From Thamnaconus septentrionalis (Eukaryota > Chordata > Actinopteri > Tetraodontiformes > Monacanthidae), in contig CM020511.1 of NCBI GenBank assembly GCA_009823395.1, positions 21,535,001 through 21,599,000 on the forward strand: a DNA stretch of 64,000 nt, given 5' to 3'. Both the position numbers and the translations under genes were made by a program. The stretch's first letter is position 1, and each line of letters starts with the position of its first letter. This document shows positions 1-19,960 of this stretch, piece by piece. A model generated the notes under the pieces. The model was not told where the DNA came from. It saw nothing but the letters and a program-made list of their open reading frames with translations, and did no database searches.

Positions 1-29
1 AACACGTCCCTACCGCCCCCTGGTGGTGG

Positions 30-475
30 AGACATGCACACTGACTTTAATGGCCGCAGCCTGCTGTGGAGCCGTGAACGCGCCGCAGACGCGTTCTATG
101 TGAACTCACTCTTGAAGGTCAGGTGATGCCAGGAGCGTCGTTTGTACTTGTTCCTGAAGCTCCAGAAGCCCCTGCGAGCCGACAGATGGCGCCGCTGGGT
201 CACCTGCAGCCAGCCCAGGCGTCTCCAGACGCTCTTCCTCCACCTCCGCCTCCTGAGGAGCCGATTCACCGACAGGGCCGGACCCTGGATGCAGTCAGAC
301 AGCGCACTGAACTCTGTGAGGCCCTCTCACAGATAAACAACTGGGTCAAAGGTCCATCAGACAACCTCCTCCTACTACTCACCTGCATGTGGGCTGACCC
401 TGGATGCAGCACCAGGACCAAGGGGGAAGTGTCACACAACATCGTGGGGTCAGAGGTCATCAGCCTGGGCTGAGT
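30..475 (+). other. possible exon(s) of an unidentified gene
   Basis: The first 120 bases read openly in one plus frame, with residues such as DFNGRSLLWSRERAADAF, and end in a GT-containing site near 120. A further open stretch runs from about 123 to 473, proline-rich in one frame and arginine/leucine-rich in another. I recognise no family, and splice sites and frame are not decisive. It could be the edge of a gene lying left of the window, a non-coding transcript, or chance. Coding status is uncertain. Confidence 0.2.
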
Positions 476-479
476 CTGG

Positions 480-1650
480 GTCAGCTGAGAGAAGCTGGAG
501 ACATTGACAAGGTCAGCTGATGGCATTTCCCATCCCAACTCGTTTTCCTCCACATTCAGCTCGAGAACAACAGTTTACCACTTTATGTACACACACCACA
601 ATGTATGAACTGCAATTTCACATGAGCTTGATAAAAAATATTTTTCATAGAAGAGTCGGTCAACTGAGGCATCGGCACAAGTACACGCGGAGGGACTGAA
701 GGAAAATCACAGTGTTCAACATTGAGTTGTATAGGTCAAATGATAACAGTTTATCATTATCAGATTAGTGTTCGGGTTACATTTGGATTATTAATGAGTT
801 GTTGACATTGAACCTTTATTTGATATATTTATGTATTTAATATCATTATTGTGTGTACAAGATGCTAAAACAAAAAATTAAATCTTACCGCTCATCCAGA
901 GACAGTGACGATCTTCCTCTCAGGTTCAGCGAGTCAAGTTTTGACGATGCCATCACCTGCAGAGTCTGAACGACACGCGCGCGCGCAGACATACGGTAGT
1001 TTATGGTCAGAGTACATATTAAACGTTAGTTTTTGGCGCCGCTCTGCGGTTCGAATGACGTCACACACTATGGTCGGAGCGGATGGTTTTAGGGCGCATC
1101 ATTCGGTCATTAGCCGGCCCGGGTCCATTGTCAGGAAGAAGTCGGGGACATTGTTGATGGTTCACAAGAGGCAGACAACAATGAATCACTATACAAATTA
1201 AACTTAAAAGGGGCATAAGTTAGTTTCAAATAGAAGAGTCGCCTTACTGTAGCAAGTCTGCGCAGTTAGCATCATGCTAATTAATCTCTAAAGTAAATGA
1301 CTAGCTTCTAGGGCTGATGGGGCTAAATTAGGACAAGGCGCCGCTGTCTTCCAACTTTCCAACACAGATGACAGTATACTTTCCAGAATATTATTATTAC
1401 CTGGTGTTAATATCAATGAGTTACAGCTGAACCACCAAAGACACCCAGGCTAACACTCGAGCTAACAAACACCTGCTGCTAATTCAGCTCTCGCGGTGTC
1501 TGATGTTAGCCGTTAGCTGCTAGCTGCGAGTCACCTGCTAGGGCCAACCAACGGTTTCATAAGACAACGATTCTTCTCGCCTCGAGCCAACTGGTAGGTA
1601 CTGCTAGTTGTCACTAGGGGGCACCGCAGAACACAAAACGTACAAACTGT
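480..1650. other. intergenic spacer
   Basis: No supportable gene. AT-rich from about 540 to 900, with ordinary spacer after that. The right end grades into the GC-rich promoter of the co-Smad gene. Open frames here are short and lack splice support. Confidence 0.5.
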
Positions 1651-1659
1651 CAATCATCT

Positions 1660-1880
1660 GACAACTCTGCTCCGCCCCCCTCGGTCTGCTCGGCTCCCAC
1701 TGGCAGGACCGGAGCGACGCCACGTACATCAGAGGGCTGTGATTGGCTCCCGGAGCTGAGCGAGCGTGGCGCCAAGGGACCGGAAGTGATGAATGTCGGT
1801 CAGAGGCTTCAGAATAAGAGGTGGACGCTTTGGAGAGAGAGACAGAGACATAATGTGTGTTTCCAGTGCAGGGGTGAGTC

Positions 1881-1949
<69 letters not shown>

Positions 1950-2284
1950 TCTGCTCTGCTCTGCTCTGCTCTTCTCTGCCGTGATTGGCTCCTCTAGTGG
2001 TTGCCGAAGCCACTCCCCCGGGTCAGACATGTGGCACTGGACAGACTTCCTGTTATGTCTGAGCATGACACAGACACCGCCCCCCACCCCTCCCACCCTC
2101 ATCCCTTCCCCCCGACTCACTCCCCCTCCGCTGAGTTTCAGTGTGCGTGTGTGCGCGCGCTAAGGCAGCAGGGTGAGTCAAAAGACACGCCACAGACAGA
2201 CAGACAGACAGACAGACAGCCTGAGCGGAGAGACAGGAGTCCCAGTGAGAAGAGCAGCCACAGTCAGCTGACGGCTCGGGACAG
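1660..2284 (+). promoter_or_regulatory. putative promoter and 5' non-coding exon of the co-Smad gene
   Basis: A GC-rich block contains two inverted CCAAT boxes (GATTGGCT at 1741 and again near 1983), a long (TC)n tract at about 1883-1948, and an (ACAG)n run near 2195. A donor-like ACAG|GTGAGA at 2284/2285 would end a 5' untranslated exon. The first coding exon opens directly behind an acceptor at 2788, which fits an upstream non-coding exon. The transcription start cannot be placed from sequence alone. Confidence 0.45.
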
Positions 2285-2300
2285 GTGAGACAACCTGGGA

Positions 2301-2533
2301 TGCTGTCTGTCTGTCCATCTAACTGTCTGTCTGTCTGTCTGTCTGTCTAACTGTCTGTCTGTATGCTTGCCTGCCTGTCTGTCTTGTATGTTTGTCTGTC
2401 TGTCTCTCTGCCTGTCTGTCTGTCTAACTGTCTGTATGCCTGCCTGCCTGTCTGTCTGTCTGTATGTCTTGTCTGTGTAACTGTCTGTCTGTATGTCTAT
2501 CTCTCTGTCTGCCTGCCCGTCTAACTGTCTGTT
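2301..2533. repeat. degenerate (CTGT)n microsatellite
   Basis: About 230 bases of CTGT units with scattered TAAC and TATG interruptions, in the first intron of the co-Smad gene. Confidence 0.85.
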
Positions 2534-2614
2534 TGTAACGTCACACACAAACTGATGTGACGTCAGGTGATGTGTTGAGCCGGTCGAGTCCAGACATCTG
2601 GGGTGACGTCACTC

Positions 2615-2616
<2 letters not shown>

Positions 2617-2707
<91 letters not shown>
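2617..2707. repeat. (GT)n microsatellite, about 45 units
   Basis: An uninterrupted GT run 80 bases upstream of the first coding exon of the co-Smad gene. Confidence 0.95.
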
Positions 2708-2708
<1 letters not shown>

Positions 2709-2788
2709 TACAGATTGATGGACAAAACCTTTCCATTTCCCTGCACACCCTAATGAGCATGTGGCAAATAAAGTTCTTGAACCTTCAG

Positions 2789-7356
<4,568 letters not shown>

Positions 7357-7587
7357 CTCCCAGTCACGCCCCGCGCCCCCCTGCCCACAGCACAGCACAG
7401 CCAATCAGAGCAGAGATCACCGATACTGATTCCAGATTCCGTCTTCTCAGTCACCCACTGCGGCTGACTGGAGTGTGAGCCGCAGTGTCACGTCCTTCCT
7501 GTCAGTCCAACAGGTTTTTATGGAGACCTTCATTATCGTCATCGTCATTGTCTGCTCCTCAGTGACACAACCGTTTCTCTGGATTCT

Positions 7588-7768
7588 GTTCCTGCATCCA
7601 TCCATTTTCTATAGACGCTTCCTTCTGCACTCAGGACAAGTGGCCACGTCATGGCAGGGCCACATAGAAAGACAAACACACACACACACACACACAGACA
7701 CACAAACACAACTATGCACAATTTGGAGTTCCCAGTTCACCTCACATGCAAGTTACCGACCCAATTTT
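7588..7768 (-). mobile_element. 3' end fragment of an L2-type LINE
   Basis: It contains CATCCATCCATTTTCTAT at one end and CAATTTGGAGTTCCCAGTTCACCT with a CA run at the other. This is the familiar fish L2 3'-end layout in reverse orientation, and a related copy lies at 49970-50250. Confidence 0.55.
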
Positions 7769-8075
7769 TTATTTCTTTTTTTACAAATGACCCCAAACAT
7801 GAGCTTTTAGTTTTTGACATTAAAGACAAAAAAAATGAACCACATCCATTCATTTTCTTTGTCTGGATAAACAACAATCTGCTGCTGGCTGGTTGTTCCT
7901 CAGGGCTCCTCTGTTTCGCTGCTTCCTCACCGTGACTTCAGCCAATCACAAAGCCTGAAGCCTGCTTTGTACTTCCAAAGATTAATTTCCTGCCCTTGGT
8001 GACGTCAAATCCTCTTTGATTATTTATTCTGCCTGAATTTCTCTGTCTTTTCAGGTGAACATCTTGTGTTTTTTA

Positions 8076-8081
8076 ATTAAA
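8076..8081 (+). promoter_or_regulatory. candidate polyadenylation signal of the co-Smad gene
   Basis: ATTAAA lies about 720 bases past the stop codon and is followed by a GT/T-rich stretch. This is the variant signal, so the assignment is moderate. Confidence 0.4.
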
Positions 8082-8089
8082 ATGTTCAG

Positions 8090-9120
8090 ATATGAAGTCA
8101 TTGGTCTTTTTCCACTTTATTGCTCTGTTCAATTGATCATGACATGTTGACCAATACATAATATTCTATCTGGTGTTTGCTGCTTTTTGCTATTACTCAA
8201 AATTGATTTTATGTATTTTTAATGAATGAAATATGTTCATTACTGAACCTCTTAAAAATGTGTCTTGTCTTGAGTTCACTTTTTTTTTGTAGAATTCTAA
8301 ACTGACTCAGATGTGTGACCTGCTGAGCCTGAACTGAGAACAGTCACTCTTGAATGGAATTTACATTCAACAGATTATTTCCGACCCTCCTCCTGATTTT
8401 GTCTTTGTTTGCTTGTTTTTTGTTTGTTTTTGTTTTTTATGGCTGAACTGTCCAGTGGGTTGGGACGCTCACAGCAGTTTCGGTCACAGTCTCTGTCTGG
8501 CTTTTTTTGGCCACTGAGTGGCGCTGTGCGCAATTTGCTGTTGTTTACACAGCACTCCACAATGTGGCAGCACTGAACCCATAACAAGAAGCAGGTCACC
8601 TGGCTGACACGTCATACAAACAGTCGCCGACATGAATGGCTTCGTGCAGATCATCGCGAGCAACAGGATCAGCTGGACAACAAAAACAACAATAGTAATG
8701 ATAGTATACAGAAATTATCAGCTACACATACAAAACACACAACCAGTTAAAAAAGAAAATATTTGTTTGTGAATTTTTACGGCTATCTGAACTATCTGCG
8801 CATTTTTACGGCATCTTAATAGTATTCTGCGAGATTTTATCAGACCTTGAGAAAAAAAACAATACTGTCTAATCATAAATTATGAACGTCTATTTTATTC
8901 ATTAAACCATCATCAACGTATCCATCTGAGTTGACATATTTAAAACAGGTCACTTGAACTAAGACACTAAGAGACAAACTTCCATTTAGAAACCAGAACA
9001 TGCAATAAAACACAGCGTGTCAGAGTTGTTTTGCCTTTACAGTATTAATACAACACTTTTCAATTCACAAACACTGATAGTAAAAGACTAGAGTCACACA
9101 ACAACAACAGGAAGCAGTGT
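8090..9120. other. intergenic spacer
   Basis: AT-rich spacer between the co-Smad 3' end and the anp32e promoter. I see no gene, RNA or clear repeat family here. Confidence 0.5.
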
Positions 9121-9580
9121 GGCGGAGGAACCGGAGCGAACAGAAGGCAGCAGCGGCGGCTCTACTTTCTGGCGCCAGTCAAGGACAAAGAGTGGGCGGG
9201 GACAAAGTTTAAATGTTTCATCCCGTCCTTCTGATTGGCTGGAGAAAGGTACCGCCTTGGCCAAGAGTTAACCAATGACACGAGTCATCGTTGCATCATT
9301 ACGCGTCACGGAACGAACCCGAACGAGCAGTCCCACATTTGGGCCAATCGGAGAGCAGAATGCCTGTATCTGTTGAATATTCATGAGCAGGGGGCGTGGT
9401 TTTGGGCCGGAGGTCGGGCGTGAACGAACATGGAGGGCTAGTTGTCGTCTGCTCGTCGTCGGAGGAGGAGGAAGGCCGCCGCGGGACCGCGCTCCACTCT
9501 ACACGCTCTTCTTCTGCTACCTTTTGTTGTTACTTCTTCGTGTTGTTCTCCTTGTTGTCGTTGTGTTGTTGGCCTCCGAC
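9120..9580 (+). promoter_or_regulatory. anp32e promoter and 5' UTR
   Basis: A CpG-rich block carries three CCAAT boxes (inverted at 9234-9238, direct at 9272-9276 and 9344-9348), a GGGCGGGG GC box near 9194 and further GGGGGCGTGG near 9391. The initiator ATG follows at 9581. CpG richness continues into the first intron to about 10400, so this is a typical CpG-island promoter. Confidence 0.65.
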
Positions 9581-12978
<3,398 letters not shown>

Positions 12979-13436
12979 TACCCCCCCTTCCCTCTCCTCC
13001 TCTCACTGTCACGCCCCCCCCTCTCCCACTACTCCCCCGACTGGCCGGAGTGCCACATTGAGAGCCGTAGATGGACCAGCAGGTGGCAGCAGCAGGATCA
13101 GCACTGCCCAACAAGGAGCCTCCTGATTGGACAAAGCCCTGACCATGAGAAATAACTTCCTGTTCTGACTCCTCACGCAGCCACCGACCAACCGCCAAGC
13201 CAAAACACCTGCTGTGTGGCCACACCCACAAACTGCTCCCGACCAATCAGAGACTTGTCTTCGCCATGTCTGCACCCCCCTCAACCATCATCATCATATC
13301 TGAATAGTTTTGATTGGACAAAAACAAACATCAGCAACTTTGATCTACTCCGCCAGCAGGGGGCGGTACTGAATTTCACCACAGCCGGCCAATAGGGGCT
13401 GCAACAAGTGATATGGCTTCACTGTTGCATCTTTTA

Positions 13437-13438
<2 letters not shown>

Positions 13439-13525
<87 letters not shown>
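13439..13525. repeat. (GT)n microsatellite in the anp32e 3' UTR
   Basis: An uninterrupted GT run of about 43 units between the stop codon at 12976 and the poly(A) signal at 13777. Confidence 0.95.
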
Positions 13526-13528
<3 letters not shown>

Positions 13529-13776
13529 GTTGGGATTTTGTGTGACTCGACGTGGTGATCTCTGATTGGCTGCTGTGCCCCGGGTCTGTCTGCCGCTCTC
13601 TGATTGGCCGCCGGCCGTCTGTAAATAGAAGTGAGGCCGTCTTGTAGCGTGTCGTCGTGTCCCATGGCCTCGGGTCGGGTCGGAACCGAGTCTGGAGCAC
13701 AATCATTGTCTGGAGTGTTTTATTTTTTTATTCCCGTATTCTTGTGGTCATGTTGCTGTAACCGCAGAGTTTTTTC

Positions 13777-13782
13777 AATAAA
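13777..13782 (+). promoter_or_regulatory. anp32e polyadenylation signal
   Basis: A canonical AATAAA 800 bases after the stop codon, consistent with a 3' UTR of that length. Confidence 0.7.
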
Positions 13783-13799
13783 AACAACTCAATACCACA

Positions 13800-15870
13800 G
13801 TTTCACTGGCTCGTCTTCACTCGGCAGTCGGCCAATCAGCTTGCTGCATGATGGAAGTGTGGCTGTGGTCTCAGAGGATGTGAAGCTGTCACTAGGTGGA
13901 GCCCCAGCACACCACCTCAAAGGCAGGAAACCCCACCAGTTGTGTGATCTCTACTGTGTTCAATCCTGCTGTGACCACTCGGTGGCGCCACACTGACAAG
14001 AGCAGCTGAGTGTTTGAGTGGAGCAGACGATGAGGAGGGTGGGGCTACACATGACACACACACACAGGCACGCCTTAAAGCAAATTCAGTGTGAAGCATC
14101 AGGTGGAGAATCAGATTGATGGTGTCAGACATTAAAGGAAGAATTCTGTCAACTTTCATCACTGCTCACACTGTAGTGCACCCTCTGAAACCATGTGTGT
14201 GTGTTTTCAATCTTGAATATTTAGCACTAATGCAGCTAATGATTAGCTTCCCCTGAATGAGCCACAATTAGATACATCAACTCAATTACAACAATAGTTT
14301 TTTTGCTGCAGGTGATGTCATGTCGTCCTAAGTCAACCTCACGGCCCTGGCTGAGGCTGGAGTGGTGCATCATGGGAGGTGGAGTCTCAGGCTTGCTGAG
14401 TGCAGGTCTAAAGTGTGAGGAAGCATTTTTGAACTTGTGGAATCAACCTAAGCTCGTGGCCCATCACCTGATCCCGCCCTCCAATCACAATCACCTGTCT
14501 TTCTCACCTGTCACAGGCTCACCTGCACCCTCCACCTCCACCCCTCCCCCACCTCTACACACCATGTAAATCTCTGAGCTGTGATTTGTTTGCAGCAGTA
14601 GTCGAAAACAAACAAGCTGCTGCAGAGAAACATCGACCGGCTGCTTCGGTTCTGCTGAGTCATGCAGTGTCGGACAGCTGAGGTCAGGGGTCAACTGATC
14701 ATGTGCCTCCTGCCAGGCCAGAAGAGACGCTACAGACACCAGTTGAAGGTCAGAGGGTTGAGGGCTGGTCTGCAGGCATTCTTTTTCTTCTTCTTCTTCA
14801 GTTTCCTCCTTCCACAGCCGGAAGTGGGAGTCCTAAAATGTTTGAGAACAGTGTGACCCGCCCACCCAGCTGTTTCATCTGCAGAAACAGGCCCATATTG
14901 GTCACTTGAAAATAAGAAATCTGCCTTTAATAAAACTTGTTTGTTGCTTTTCCAGTTCAGATCATTCAGACACAAAATATTCTTTCACAATAAAAAACAG
15001 ATTTGTGGTTGTTCCTCTCAGCAGATCCAGATAATTTCCTCTGAAAACTGAAAGAACAGAGATGAGTGAAGTCCAGTCACAGTCCTGAGCAGTTTAGCAT
15101 TAGCCACATGCTAACAGCTCCCTCAGCTGGTGAGAGGGAATGACTAGCGTGAGCTAACCACCAAACGTGTTCTGCTTTCACGTACCTCAGTAACTAAACT
15201 AACTGTGTAGACGGAGGCTAATTCACTTCTAGTGTGCTAATGTCTACTGTGCAATGAGAGAAAAAAAAAACCTGCAGTGGCCCTTGCCACCCTACTCTTT
15301 CCTAAATGAACTACAGATTTAAGCAAACTTCACCTGGTTAGCTCATGGGCGCACTGTAACCTGTACCAGAAGGTAACTTCGGCTGGGTTAGCTGCTGGTG
15401 CTATGTGTTGTTGGAGCTGATCTACAGAGAGGAACACCTTCAGCAGCTAAACCCTTCTAGATTGACAGTGAGGGGTCAGACACGGAAGTCGTCCTGAACT
15501 GGTTTTAGAAACACAGTTTGGGAAGCAGACGTTCCTTGTTGAGCTAACAGGAAGTTGGCGCTCAGTCGTACCAGCTCCAGTTTTGCGGTTGACCTGGAAG
15601 TGCATTCGTACCCTCAACACCAACACCAACCTCCTGAGCAGCAGTGACATCACACCTCCACCGTATGAGGTCACATGGTCCATCACGTGATCCCACAGTG
15701 ACTCGTGTGACGTCTGAACATCATCTTGGCACTGTTGGGTTTCGTCTCTGACGACATCTGTGCAAAGCTGGAATTCTTCCTGGATCAGGTTCCACATCCA
15801 GAACCTGGATCTTCTTCATGAATCACCAGTAGTTTCACTTCATGTACAGCTTCCTGCGAGGACAGCAGCT
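13800..15870. other. intergenic spacer and probable plekho1 3' UTR
   Basis: No coding region is supported. AATAAA on plus near 14928 has no gene that clearly uses it. The same spot reads ATTAAA on minus and could be a distal signal for plekho1. There is a short A run near 15263. The right part probably belongs to the plekho1 3' UTR. Confidence 0.4.
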
Positions 15871-15872
15871 GG

Positions 15873-16118
15873 ACCATGACCAGACCTGGACCAGTCTGGG
15901 ACAAGACCAAGACCAGGACCAGACCTGGACCTGGACCAGACCTTGACCAGTCCGGGACCAGACCAAGACCAGGACCAAACCCAGACCTGGAACAGACCGG
16001 AACCAGTCTTGGATCAGACCTGGACCTGGATCAAAACTGGACCAGACCCGGTCCAGTTCTGAACCAGACCTGGACCAGACTGGGACCAAACCCCTACCGG
16101 ACCAGGACCAGGACCAGA
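15873..16118. repeat. GGACCAGACCT minisatellite in the plekho1 3' UTR
   Basis: About 245 bases of degenerate units such as GACCAGACCTGGACC end a few bases past the plekho1 stop codon. The repeat opens long frames on both strands (Trp/Ser/Arg-rich on minus), which are compositional artefacts. Confidence 0.85.
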
Positions 16119-16122
16119 CTCC

Positions 16123-17332
16123 TCACTTTGGGCTCCTGTGGTCCGAGTCCCCCTTGGTGCTGCTGGAGGGGGCTGGGGGTGGGCAGGAGGGGGAGGGGCA
16201 CGAGGAGGGGGAGGGGCATGAGGAGGGGGAGAGGCCCAGCTGTTGGCACAGCCCCCGCAGGTTCTTCACCTCCTCCAGAACCTCCTGGGCCTGGGTCCAG
16301 GTCAGCCGGGCCTCTTGCAGCAGTCTCTGGGCCTCGATGCGGCCCCCTTCGCCCCCCTCCCCCCGGGATCCTCTTCCCCCAGCCCCTCCACCCTCCCCCT
16401 CCCCCCTCCCCACTGCCACCAGCAGCTGCTCCGTCTCCTCCAGCTTCCTGTCGATGAGCCGCTGCAGCCGGCTGACGGAGGCGGTGGTGGTGGTGGTGGT
16501 GGTGGTCGCCCCGGTCTTGGTGCCGCCCGGGTCTGAGTGGGTCAGGATGTGGTCCATGGAGGCGCAGCGGTTCTTCTGGGCCGGCGTGGGCGGCGCCGTC
16601 TCCCACACCACCGCCGCCTCCCGTGGGAGGCTGCGTGACTTCCCAGACGCCTCGGCGCCGCGGACCACCAGGGCGCCGTCTGTCCTGGAGCGGGGGGGGC
16701 GATCTGGGCCATCGGCCGCGGCAGCGCCCTCTAGAGGAGCCGCAGGGTCCTCCTCCTGGATCAGGTCCAGGGTCAGCGCCCCGTCAGAGGAGGAGGCCTG
16801 TTGGAGACAAACAGGAAGCAGGCGGGTGACTCCAACTTGCACTTCCTGTCAGAATTCTGGGGGGTCAAACTCGACTGTCCTGATCGACGTGCCAAAATAC
16901 CAGCAGAGCATTCTGGGATTTGTAGTATTAGCGGTAGATGTGCTATATAATACCAGCGGAGCAGCAGCTCTAGCAGTGACACTGCAGGCCAAATGTGGCC
17001 CGCGGGCCAGAGTTTGACACCTATGTGCTAGACGGTGGAGGTGGGAGACGGGCGAGGACTGACCACGGAAAGCAGGTGCCCCCTGGTGGGCAGGCGGCGG
17101 TTGTGCGGGATCTTCACCCGGTCACGGGTCAGGTGGGACAGGTGCGAGTCGTCCACCGTCACCTGGAGACACAAGACCACACAACCGCCACACAAACACA
17201 CACAGTGAGGCCGCGTCGCATCGTGTCGCAACAGCTCGTATCATAACCAGTGTGCAAAATCCAGAGGGGGTCTGGGGGGGGTCCAACCCCCCTCATTAAC
17301 TCATAGCAAAATTGTATTTTGTTATTGTACAC

Positions 17333-17391
<59 letters not shown>

Positions 17392-17536
17392 TGTACACAT
17401 CACCAGTCAGGACATTAAGATACATGTGGGTACTGTAGCTACTGAGTAACTTTGTGTTACTGCAGTCACACAAATGTTTCCTCTTTCAGTCGTTGCGTAA
17501 CTCAGCTGCTCATATTAGCAGCTTCCCAGGACCCGA

Positions 17537-17582
<46 letters not shown>

Positions 17583-18263
17583 CCCAGTCATTGATTCCTG
17601 TATTGGCTGGTGGAAAATACAGAGGAGGCTGTTGACTGGATGACGTGTGCCCACACAGACAAACAGCTGACAAACACAACAAACACACAACATCATCACC
17701 ACAACCAGGCGGTGGGTTGTACCAACGCTGCAGTACCGCAAACAGCCACACGGAAAACTAAAACTAGCTCGCTGCAGAGAAGAGGTCGTCCCTGGGCCTG
17801 ATCTCCGGTCTGGAGTCAGTCATTGGCTGTCCACACGGAGACAGGAAGTGGGCGGGGCCGGAGACGATGACATCACGGCGGGCGGCGGCGGCTCACCTCG
17901 TCCAGGATCCTGTTCTTGGCTCGAGTGATGGCGCCGCTGAGCACGTTGATCCACGACTCCTTCTCCTCCGGACTGACGGCCAGAAACACCAGGTTGGGGG
18001 CCTGCCACGGCGCAGCACAACACCACACAACACAACACAACACAACACAACCAGTCAGCTGCTGCACTGGTCCAGTCATCAGCCACAACGCTAGCATGGA
18101 GCTAATTTAGCATTTCAACTTTTTTTTTTTAAGATGGATTTCTGTGCTACTGCACTTTTCTTTACAGCGCAGACACGCACACACACATGCACACACACAC
18201 ACACACAGCCATCTGGTGAGGAGACCCCCCACTGAGGCTCTAGAGAAAAGCAGAGAGAGAGAG

Positions 18264-18327
<64 letters not shown>

Positions 18328-19194
18328 AGAAGCTGCCACCTGTCTAATCGACACCTGATCCCCCTCCAAGGCATTCTGGGTATTTGTGGAATGACCCACA
18401 GTAATCAGCTGAGTGTGTGTGTGTGTGTGTGTGTGGAGAACATCAGTATCAAATTATTTCTTTTTGTTTGGCCCATTTGCAGACGTGGTGGTGCAGGTGT
18501 GTCCAGGTGTAACAGGTATAGCAGGTGTGTCTCACTGTCTGCAGGTGTAGCAGGTGTACCGTGTTGCCTGGCGAGCTGCAGCGCAGCAGCCTGAACTTGC
18601 TGTGGTTCTTCTTACTGCGGCTCTTGTTTTTGCGCACGTCCTCGCAGCGCTCGTAGTCGGACAGGTCCAGCACCTGCTCGGCCCGGCCCAGCTCCTTCAC
18701 CTGCAGGGGGTCACACACAGGTAAGTCCCAGGTGGCGCTCACACACCTGACAGGGACAATCGTCAGTCGTCGCACACGACAAACACCATCAGGATGATGC
18801 CAATGGGGGAAAGTGCTCCGGCCGTCACGCTACACTAAGCTAAGCTGAGCTAAGCTAAGCTAAGCTAACCAGTCCTCCACCCAAACTCCTCAGTGTGGTC
18901 TTGGTGGTCAGTACAGCAGTGTGCCTTCAGGGGACAGCAGTGAGCAGTGATCATTGATGATGATGATGTCAGTGTTTTGAGTCTTTGAGCAGCTGATCAT
19001 CACACCTGCTATCTAAGTGTGTGTGTGTGTGTGTGTGTGTGAGACCAACAGTTGTGCAAATCACAGGCAAACACAGACACACAGACACAGACACACAAAC
19101 ACAGCGCTCCCTGCAGGTTAACACCTGGTCTCCTTGGATATGCCATCCATTATTCACCAGCCTTAATATGAGCCTTCCTGAGAGGTAGGCCACG

Positions 19195-19238
<44 letters not shown>

Positions 19239-19540
19239 CACTCCCAGGCCTGAGCAGTCAGCCGGCCGATCAGCCCGTTATTGATCGATGGTTAAAAGGC
19301 GGGGCTTATGGCTCCGCCTCCTCAGCCTGGGCCCCGCCCCTACAGGAAGTAACGCCTCTCTTCACTCCAGTGACTGGCTCCCTTAAAGGGCCAGTGTGTC
19401 TGCTTCACACTCACACTGCAGCCTGTCACTGATCAATTATCAATAAAGTTCGTTTGAAAGCGAGTCGCATCAACAGCAGCTTCACACAACCATCACAGCA
19501 GCAGAGGAAGTTTCACTGTCTGCTATCACAAGCAGATGTG

Positions 19541-19579
<39 letters not shown>

Positions 19580-19920
19580 GTTTCTGTTCCTGCTTGGACA
19601 GGAAGTGGAGCCCGCTGAAACTCTGACGCCTGCTAATTTGGTGCTGAGAATCATTTTGTAGAAGCGGTTGCCGCACGACATCTGACGAGTGATTGGCCGG
19701 CGGACAGGAAGTGGCACACTTCCACTAATAGCTCCGGCTGACGCTGAGATGATTCCACATCATGTGACACCTGAACGCTGCAACGTTGCACTTTGCGTGC
19801 ATGAGTTGTGTGTGTGTGTGTCTAGATGAGTTGTGTGTCATTTCTGGAGGATGTGATGCAGGTCCTGGTTCTGTTGGACCAACGGGTTGCTGTTAGAGGT
19901 TCAGCACTGAAACCAGAGCT

Positions 19921-19960
<40 letters not shown>

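Noticed and set aside
2603..2780. Cys-Val repeat N-terminal extension of the co-Smad
   Set aside because: It is the (GT)n microsatellite upstream of the acceptor at 2788; the ATG at 2789 matches the family start. Similar Cys-Val and His-Thr frames throughout the window are also microsatellite artefacts.
15835..16089. Trp/Ser/Arg-rich frame on minus after plekho1
   Set aside because: Translation of the GGACCAGACCT minisatellite beyond the plekho1 stop codon.
18841..18869. TAAGC tandem units as an interstitial telomere
   Set aside because: The unit is not TTAGGG and the run is under 30 bases; it is an ordinary short tandem repeat.
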